64,000 nt of DNA from Verrucomicrobiota bacterium (GTDB taxonomy: Bacteria > Verrucomicrobiota > Verrucomicrobiia > Opitutales > Opitutaceae): NCBI GenBank assembly GCA_023391285.1, contig JAEWBF010000099.1:1-64000 (forward strand), in the 5' to 3' direction. The translations under genes and the position numbers were made by a program. Below, one piece after another: positions 58,484-64,000 of this stretch. How positions within the stretch are numbered: position 1 is the stretch's first letter; each line of letters opens with the position of its first letter. The notes under the pieces were generated by a model, which saw nothing but the letters and a program-made list of their open reading frames with translations, was not told the DNA's origin and made no database searches.

Positions 58484-60499
58484 ATGTCTCGGATAGGATA
58501 TCGACCGGAGATCGATGGTTTGCGCGCGCTGGCCGTGTTGCCTGTCGTTCTCTTTCACAGTGAGTTGAAGTTTTACGGTGGATACGTCGGCGTGGACGTA
58601 TTCTTCGTTATTTCGGGATATTTGATCACGGCGTTGATCGGGGCGGAGATGGCGGCGGGAACGTTTTCGCTGCGCGATTTCTGGGAGCGTCGGATTCGAA
58701 GGATCATGCCCGCGGCGACGGTCACGGTCGCGGTGTCGCTGCTGCTGGGGTTCTTCTTGATGCTGCCAGCGGATTTCGAAGAGCTAGGTGAGTCGGCGAT
58801 CGCGCAGGCGTTGCTGTCGGCGAATATCTATTTCCATCAGACGACCGGTTACTTCGAGCGGCCGGCCGACACCAAGCCGCTGCTGCACTTCTGGTCGCTC
58901 GCGGTGGAGGAGCAGTTTTATCTGGTGTTTCCGCTGGTGTTGCTGGCGCTGCAACGATGGTCGGCGCGCGTGAAACTGAAGGTGGTGGGGACGATCGCGG
59001 CGATGTCGTTCGCGTCGAGTGTGGTCGGCGTGTGGGCGTTTCCGCAGGCGACGTTTTATTTGCTGCCGACGCGGGCGTGGGAGTTGGCGCTGGGGGCTTT
59101 ATTGGCGTTGAATGGCGGGCGATTGCCGCTGCCGGAAAGAACGCGTGCGCCGATTGGATGGGGTGGACTCGCGATGATGTTGGCACCGGTGGCGATCTAC
59201 GATGCGGATACCCCCTTCCCCGGGCTTTTGGCGGTGCCGCCGTGTTTGGGGGCGCTGCTGGTGATTTGGTCGACGGGCGGAGAGCGGACGTCGTTTTTGG
59301 GGCGGGTGTTGTCGGTGAAGCCTCTCGTCGGGGTGGGCTTGATTTCCTATTCGTTATATTTGTGGCACTGGCCGGTGAAGGTGTTTTCGCACTACTGGTT
59401 CACGGGCTTGCACAGTCCGGTGGCGATGCGAGTGGGTGTGGTGCTGGTGAGTTTCGGATTGGCGTGGGTATCGTGGCGGTATGTCGAGAAACCTTTCCGC
59501 GCCCGGCGAGTGCGCGTGTCGTTTCGCGGGCTGGTGCAGGGCGCGGTGGCGGCGAGCGTCGTCACGATGGGAGTGGGTGCGGTGATCGCGGCGGGGGACG
59601 GACTGCCGCGGCGATTCCCGCCGCAGATCGTCGAGTATGCGTCGGCCTATGAAGATCGGCCGGAGGTGGATGAGGCGGACTTGACGCTCGAGGCGGCGGA
59701 AGCGGGAGAGCTGCCGATGTTGGGCAACGACGGCATTCGAAGCGGACCGATGGTTTTATTGTGGGGCGATAGTCATGCGCGCGTCGTGTCGCCGGCGGTC
59801 GAGGCGATGTGTCGTCAGCTGGGCGTTCGCGGTTATCGGGCGAGTCGTTCGGAAACGGCTTCGTTGCTCGATTGGGGAAGCGAAGACGTGCGTCGGCACA
59901 ACGAGGCGGTGTTTCGTTGGGTCGAACGAGTGCGTCCAACCGTGGTGGTGTTGGCGTCACGCTGGGAAAAGGTGCTGCGCACGGCAGAAGACGAGGAGAG
60001 CCTGCGCGCGACGGTGGAGCGGATCCGCGGGTTGGGTGTATCCGTTTCGGTGATGCGCCAGGTGGCTTCGCAGCAGAAAGACATCCCGAAGGCGCTCGCG
60101 CGGGCGGAACTGCTCGGAGGCGACGTCGAGGAAGTCGGCGTGCCCGTGGCGTTGCACGAGAAAGTCACGCAACGCTCGAACGAGATGATCGATCACGTCG
60201 AAGCGGCGGTGCCGGGATTGTTGGTGTTGGATCCGATCCCGTATTTATCGCGCGAGGAGCGCTGTGTGGCCGAGGTCGACGGCCGGCCGTTGTATTACGA
60301 TTACCAGCACCTGACGACGTTCGGCGCGGAGCAGCTCACGCCGATGTTTGCGGCGTTGTTGAAGACGGTGATCGAGGACGGAGGACGGAGCGAGGTGGTG
60401 CCGAATGCCTGGAGGCGGCTGCGTTCCGCTAGGAGGACTGCAGTGGCGTGGCCCGCTGGCAGAGTTGAAGCGGGACGCCCCATGGGTCGCGGAGCATGA
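58484..60499 (+). CDS. OafA/YrhL-type acyltransferase with SGNH domain
   Basis: This 671-residue protein has an acyltransferase-3 membrane domain of about ten helices (RPEIDGLRALAVLPVVLFH, GVDVFFVISGYLIT, FWSLAVEEQFYLVFPLVLL, GLISYSLYLWHWPV), then a periplasmic SGNH hydrolase-type domain from about 420 (LLWGDSHAR with the serine, DYQHLTTFGAE with the Asp-His pair). It O-acetylates surface polysaccharide or peptidoglycan. The ATG at 58484 is preferred over 58433. Its 3' end overlaps the convergent VOC gene by 71 bases, so the last ~24 residues may be untypical. Confidence 0.88.
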   Translation: MSRIGYRPEIDGLRALAVLPVVLFHSELKFYGGYVGVDVFFVISGYLITALIGAEMAAGTFSLRDFWERRIRRIMPAATVTVAVSLLLGFFLMLPADFEELGESAIAQALLSANIYFHQTTGYFERPADTKPLLHFWSLAVEEQFYLVFPLVLLALQRWSARVKLKVVGTIAAMSFASSVVGVWAFPQATFYLLPTRAWELALGALLALNGGRLPLPERTRAPIGWGGLAMMLAPVAIYDADTPFPGLLAVPPCLGALLVIWSTGGERTSFLGRVLSVKPLVGVGLISYSLYLWHWPVKVFSHYWFTGLHSPVAMRVGVVLVSFGLAWVSWRYVEKPFRARRVRVSFRGLVQGAVAASVVTMGVGAVIAAGDGLPRRFPPQIVEYASAYEDRPEVDEADLTLEAAEAGELPMLGNDGIRSGPMVLLWGDSHARVVSPAVEAMCRQLGVRGYRASRSETASLLDWGSEDVRRHNEAVFRWVERVRPTVVVLASRWEKVLRTAEDEESLRATVERIRGLGVSVSVMRQVASQQKDIPKALARAELLGGDVEEVGVPVALHEKVTQRSNEMIDHVEAAVPGLLVLDPIPYLSREERCVAEVDGRPLYYDYQHLTTFGAEQLTPMFAALLKTVIEDGGRSEVVPNAWRRLRSARRTAVAWPAGRVEAGRPMGRGA

Positions 60500-60818
60500 C
60501 GAGCCGGGAGCCGTCGGGGAGCGCGTCTTCGGAGGCGAAGGTGGCGCCGGTAGATTCCAAGCGAGCGCGATCGGCGGAGACGTCGAGCGACACGACGGCC
60601 ACGTGGAAACAGAGCGGATGGGCGGAGGCGTAGTCGGGTATGGCGGCTGCGGGGTTGCTATAGAGTTCGATGATCACGCGGCCGGTTTCGTCGGCGAGGA
60701 AGTGAGTGAAAGGCGTGTCTTCTCGGCGGCGGACGACAGAGAAGCCGAGATGATCGACATACCAGCGGGCGTGAGCGGGCGCGTCGGGGACATTCAACGC
60801 GAAATGTTCGAAGGTCAT
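60429..60818 (-). CDS. VOC-family (glyoxalase-like) protein
   Basis: This 129-residue protein has two beta-alpha-beta-beta-beta modules of the vicinal oxygen chelate fold: FEHFALNVPDAPAHARWYVDHLGFSVVRR and CFHVAVVSLDVSADRARLESTGATF, ending FLRDPWGVPLQL-like MLRDPWGVPLQLCQR. Metal ligands would be H5, E51-type and H72 residues. Members are lyases, dioxygenases or resistance proteins; the substrate is unknown. It converges with the acyltransferase gene. Confidence 0.82.
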   Translation of the reverse strand: MTFEHFALNVPDAPAHARWYVDHLGFSVVRRREDTPFTHFLADETGRVIIELYSNPAAAIPDYASAHPLCFHVAVVSLDVSADRARLESTGATFASEDALPDGSRLVMLRDPWGVPLQLCQRATPLQSS

Positions 60819-60894
60819 CCGAGCGGATTAGGGCGGACTCGTGGCAGATGCAACGTTTGCGCCGAGGAGCTGCGAGGCCTTGGGATCGACGTGG

Positions 60895-62844
60895 TTAGTG
60901 GTGCCACGTAATTTGGACGTAAGCGCTGCGCTGGATTTCTACCGGAGTGACGGTGGCGGCAAATTCAGGGTGGCTCGCATCGAGGAGATTGCGACCCACC
61001 ACGGAGAGTTCGAGCGCTGGCGTGGGGCGCCAGCCGCAACGCACATCGAGTTCGAGGTAGCTGGACACGTAAGGCATCGGCAGGCGATCCACGTAGCGGA
61101 AGGCGAAATCGATCTCCACGTTGTGGGGCAGGTTGAGCGCCGACATGAGCTTGGCGGCGTGAGGAGCGTCGTTGGTTTCGAGGAAGCCTCCGGTCGGATC
61201 GATGATGCCGGGTTTGAGGCGAAGGTCCTCGTCGAAGTAGGAGTAGCTGCCGGTCAGACGCCACCATGGGGTGGGTTGCCACGTGATCGTGAGTTCGGCT
61301 CCGGCGGTGTCGCCTTCGCGGGCGTTGCGGAGGATCAATGGCTCAGTGGGTGACTCGAGGGAGAACGTGCGGAGTTTGTCGTAGCGGTTGAGGAAGAGCG
61401 CGAGATCGACGAAAAGATTGTCGTTTGGCTGCACGCGGTAGCCGGCCTCGAACGCGACGAGCGTTTCAGAATCGAAGTCGCGATCGCCGCGGAAGAGAAT
61501 AAGAGGAGCGGGCACATCCGGGCGAAAAAATGCGTCGTGTTCGGCACGTGTGGGCGTGCGGACCGCGCGCGAAATCGACGTCCAAAGGATTCGCCTCGGG
61601 GTGGGTCGAAAGGCGAGGCGCACGCTCGGCTGCAACTCGAATCCGGTGAAGTCGTTGTTTTCGAATTTCGAGCCGACGGTGAGAGTCAGGCGCTCGGGCA
61701 ATAGAACGATCTCGTCTTGGATAAAACCGCCAAAAAGCCGAATGGTGCGCGAAGGGGGGGTGAAAATATAAGAACGGCCGAGGCCGGTTTCGTCCGCGGA
61801 GTGGCGATAAAGGAGTCCGGCGATGAGTTGATGATGCTCGAAGGAGCCGAAGCGGTAGATCAACTCGAGTTCGGCGGTGTTGCGGTCTTCGTAGAAATCC
61901 GTCGGCACGTGGCTGATGTTGCGCTCGTAGTAGGTTTGAATCTGGAGATGGGAGTCGTCAGCGAAACTGTGCTCCCACCGGGCGAGGAGATTGCCTCCTT
62001 CGTAGCGAGCCGAGGCGCCGGCCCGGCGACGGGTGCGATTGAAGTAGAGATCGCCTTGAACGGTGAAGTGGCCGACGGAGGAGAGGAAAGAATCGATCCG
62101 GAAGCCGCCTTGGCTTTGGCGGAGCGAGTCGTTGGCGGAGGTGCCGTCTCCCAAGATGGAGTCGTCGCGGTCGACGTGTTTGAAGTAAGCGCGGTAGTAG
62201 CTGTTCAGGCCGAGCTTGTCGCCGTAGCGGATGCCGACGAAGCCGTGTTCTTCGGTGCCGCTCCCGCCCGAAACAAGGAGGCCCTGGGTTTCGTCGGCGG
62301 ATTTGCTGACGAAGTTGATCACGCCGTTGACCGCGTTGGCGCCCCAGAGAACGGCACCGGGTCCGCGGACGGTTTCGACGCGGTCGAGGTCGAGGAGAAG
62401 CGTGTCTTGGATTTGCCAGGAGACTCCGGCGAAGAGCGGTGTGTAGAGACTGCGGCCGTCGAGGAGCACTTCCATTTTGTTGCCCAGGGCGCTGCTGAAG
62501 CCGCGAGCGTTGAGGGCGTAGCCGCTGCCGGCGTCGCGTCCGACGTGGATGCCCGGCGCCAGTCGAAGGATCTCTGCGAGCCGAACGGCACCGGATCGGC
62601 GGATGTCGTCGTTGGTCAGAACGCTGATGGCCGTGGGAGCGGTGCGCCAGTCTTCGAGTGAACGGGAGACCGAGATGACTTGGACCTCGAGAAGATCTTC
62701 GAGGCTCATGGTCTTGAGTTCCCCCGCGGAAAAGGATGATTCGGCGGAGATCGCGGCGTCCGCGATCGAGAACAACAGCAAGCCTACGATGCCGGCGAGG
62801 AGACCGGAGAAGCAGACACGCGAGGTCGGCGCGGCGGGGAACAC
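60895..62844 (-). CDS. TonB-dependent outer-membrane receptor
   Basis: This 649-residue protein has a signal peptide (SGLLAGIVGLLLFSIADAA), a plug domain at about 55-165 (VQVISVSRSLEDWRTAPTAISVLT, ILRLAPGIHVGRD, NARGFSSALGNKMEVLLDG, VETVRGPGAVLWGANAVNGVINF) and a long beta-barrel. It imports a ligand across the outer membrane using TonB energy. The barrel ends RSAYVQITWHH rather than with a terminal phenylalanine. The start is GTG. The ligand (iron complex, cobalamin or glycan) cannot be told. No transporter genes are adjacent. Confidence 0.9.
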   Translation of the reverse strand: MFPAAPTSRVCFSGLLAGIVGLLLFSIADAAISAESSFSAGELKTMSLEDLLEVQVISVSRSLEDWRTAPTAISVLTNDDIRRSGAVRLAEILRLAPGIHVGRDAGSGYALNARGFSSALGNKMEVLLDGRSLYTPLFAGVSWQIQDTLLLDLDRVETVRGPGAVLWGANAVNGVINFVSKSADETQGLLVSGGSGTEEHGFVGIRYGDKLGLNSYYRAYFKHVDRDDSILGDGTSANDSLRQSQGGFRIDSFLSSVGHFTVQGDLYFNRTRRRAGASARYEGGNLLARWEHSFADDSHLQIQTYYERNISHVPTDFYEDRNTAELELIYRFGSFEHHQLIAGLLYRHSADETGLGRSYIFTPPSRTIRLFGGFIQDEIVLLPERLTLTVGSKFENNDFTGFELQPSVRLAFRPTPRRILWTSISRAVRTPTRAEHDAFFRPDVPAPLILFRGDRDFDSETLVAFEAGYRVQPNDNLFVDLALFLNRYDKLRTFSLESPTEPLILRNAREGDTAGAELTITWQPTPWWRLTGSYSYFDEDLRLKPGIIDPTGGFLETNDAPHAAKLMSALNLPHNVEIDFAFRYVDRLPMPYVSSYLELDVRCGWRPTPALELSVVGRNLLDASHPEFAATVTPVEIQRSAYVQITWHH

Positions 62845-62940
62845 GGGGGAACGTGCTAGTTGGGCGCCGGACGAGCGAAGAGCCGGTCCGGCGACAGTGT
62901 TAGTCAGCTGCCGATGGACGATGTGCGGGGAAAGTTCCGC

Positions 62941-63336
62941 TCATGACGCGGTCTGTGCGCGGACGCGGCTGTCCGCTCGGCCGGCCCAAGCCCACGCTGC
63001 GGCGAGTGGTAACTCTAGAGCGGCGTCGGCGAGGTAGATCGGCGAGATGACGTCACGGATCACGAAAACGATGTCGACCAGCGCCAGAACCAGGGCGAAG
63101 CCGGCGGCGAGGAGTCGCCATTCGGGGGTGAGGCGGTGCCGGAGTCCGGCGAGGGCGAGCGCGGCGCCGAAAGTGGCGAGCAAGGCTCCGACGGTTTGGA
63201 CGAGCCAATCGTCGGTTTTGGGGCCGGTTAACGCTTCGAAGCTCGAGAGATGGAGCAATGGCCAGATACCGGTGAAGAAGTAGAAGGCGCCCTGCGCGAC
63301 GGCGAGGCGGGTGGAGCAAAGGCTGCGAGCGGACAC
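62941..63336 (-). CDS. Four-helix membrane protein of unknown function
   Basis: This 131-residue protein has about four hydrophobic helices (VAQGAFYFFTGIWPLLHL, WLVQTVGALLATFGAALALAGL, LLAAGFALVLALVDIVFVI, LADAALELPLAAAWAWAG). It begins with GTG and carries no catalytic motif. It lies upstream of the TonB receptor on the same strand with a 96-base gap. I do not recognise it. Confidence 0.65.
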   Translation of the reverse strand: MSARSLCSTRLAVAQGAFYFFTGIWPLLHLSSFEALTGPKTDDWLVQTVGALLATFGAALALAGLRHRLTPEWRLLAAGFALVLALVDIVFVIRDVISPIYLADAALELPLAAAWAWAGRADSRVRAQTAS

Positions 63337-63415
63337 GTTGAAGGGAGTTGGACCGCGGGCGAGCGTCGCCTTAATGAGGTGATTACAAGCAGATTGGCGC
63401 CGTGGAGGCTTGGAC

Positions 63416-64000
63416 TTAGGCGAGGACGGGCCGGGGCCAGGTTTGGGTGACGTAGCGGCCGTGGCGCGGGAGTCCGCGGTGGTCGAAGTCGGAGAGGAGC
63501 GTATCCAATTCCTGGAGCCAGTTGTCGCGTCGAAGGGGGAGGCCGTGGCCGGTAGCGGCGATCGCGGGGTTGAGCGCGCGGAGACGGCGCATGGATTCGT
63601 AGGCCGTGCGCCAGTCGAGGGTGAAATACGCCGGCGGGGGGCGGACTTCCATCGTTTGGCGCCACACGTCCAGGGCGGATTCCTGACGGGTGCTGACGAG
63701 AGCGTCGCCCGTGATCACCACGCGATCGGATTCGCGCCAGAGTGAAATGTGACCTGGCGTGTGGCCCGGTGTGGGGATCCATTTCCATTCGGGGAGACCG
63801 GGAATGCTGCCGTCGGCGGGGAGCGCGTTAACGGGTGTGGGGAAGTGCGGGGCATGGCGCGGATAGAGCGGTGAGCTTGCGGCCATCAGGCCTCCGCCGA
63901 CGCTCGGATCCGGCGCGGGGTAGCGCGTTTGCTGGTTAAGGAAAGGAAGTTCGTTGGGATCGGCGTAAACAGGGACGGTCCAGTGTTTCAGCAGCCACGG
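63416..64000 (-). CDS. MBL-fold metallohydrolase, N-terminus beyond the window
   Basis: The reading frame stays open to base 64000, so the gene is cut. The visible C-terminal ~195 residues have VPVYADPNELPFL, the zinc-site TPGHTPGHISLWRESDRVVITGDAL and ATGHGLPLRRDNWL, typical of the beta-lactamase fold hydrolase family. The HxHxDH cluster must lie outside the window. An internal ATG at 63886 exists but would omit conserved residues. Substrate unknown. Confidence 0.8.
   Translation of the reverse strand, partial: PWLLKHWTVPVYADPNELPFLNQQTRYPAPDPSVGGGLMAASSPLYPRHAPHFPTPVNALPADGSIPGLPEWKWIPTPGHTPGHISLWRESDRVVITGDALVSTRQESALDVWRQTMEVRPPPAYFTLDWRTAYESMRRLRALNPAIAATGHGLPLRRDNWLQELDTLLSDFDHRGLPRHGRYVTQTWPRPVLA

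Overview
This 64-kb window is one GC-rich bacterial chromosomal segment. Gene content and style point to Verrucomicrobiota, most likely the Opitutales/Opitutaceae. The signs are secreted proteins with duplicated ~130-residue C-terminal modules, an exported apiosidase-like glycoside hydrolase, a PEGA/TonB membrane protein, and very many short interspersed palindromic repeats. This assignment is inference, because no rRNA gene is present. I see no tRNA, rRNA, CRISPR array, insertion sequence or prophage.

Layout. 0-10 kb: subclass B3-like metallo-beta-lactamase, glycoside hydrolase, hybrid sensor kinase, SDR epimerase-like protein, rhomboid protease, DASS transporter and an exported hypothetical protein. 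10-17 kb: an unusual pair, a ~1060-residue repetitive coiled-coil protein with a degenerate receiver domain, followed by an 885-residue TM/PEGA/TonB protein. 17-24 kb: single receiver, XRE regulator, pyruvate carboxylase, secreted HAF-repeat protein, YkgJ-type and DUF4202 proteins. 24-32 kb: AspT/YidE transporter, GNAT, AmpG-like permease, lipoprotein amidase, and a sensor kinase/sigma-54 activator pair. 32-36 kb: two small genes, an orphan RelE-like gene coupled to pssA, and dnaN. 37-41 kb: molybdenum cofactor genes moaA, moeA, moaC, moaD, moaE. 41-54 kb: a respiratory complex I operon in the order nuoABCDIHJKLMMN. 54-64 kb: gnd, a pyruvyltransferase/GT2 fusion, an SGNH acyltransferase, a VOC protein, a TonB receptor, a small membrane protein and a metallohydrolase cut by the window end.

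The complex I operon is the centrepiece. It has two tandem nuoM genes and a NuoL with an extended C-terminal lateral-helix region. It has no nuoE, nuoF or nuoG. This fits a '2M' complex I whose electron input module is missing locally.

The second theme is repeats. At least eight structurally similar but sequence-distinct palindromes start with GTAG or GGAG, the hallmark of REP/REPIN elements mobilised by RAYT transposases. Six gene stop codons (TAG) lie inside such a GTAG head, and four nuo genes (C, I, J, L) have an element translated in frame. Two further nuo genes (D, H) share a 30-base heptamer repeat at their N-termini. Every multi-base gap in the nuo operon holds a different inverted repeat.

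On the + strand C exceeds G left of about 52-53 kb and G exceeds C to the right, whatever the gene direction. With dnaN 18 kb away, this suggests a replication origin may be near.
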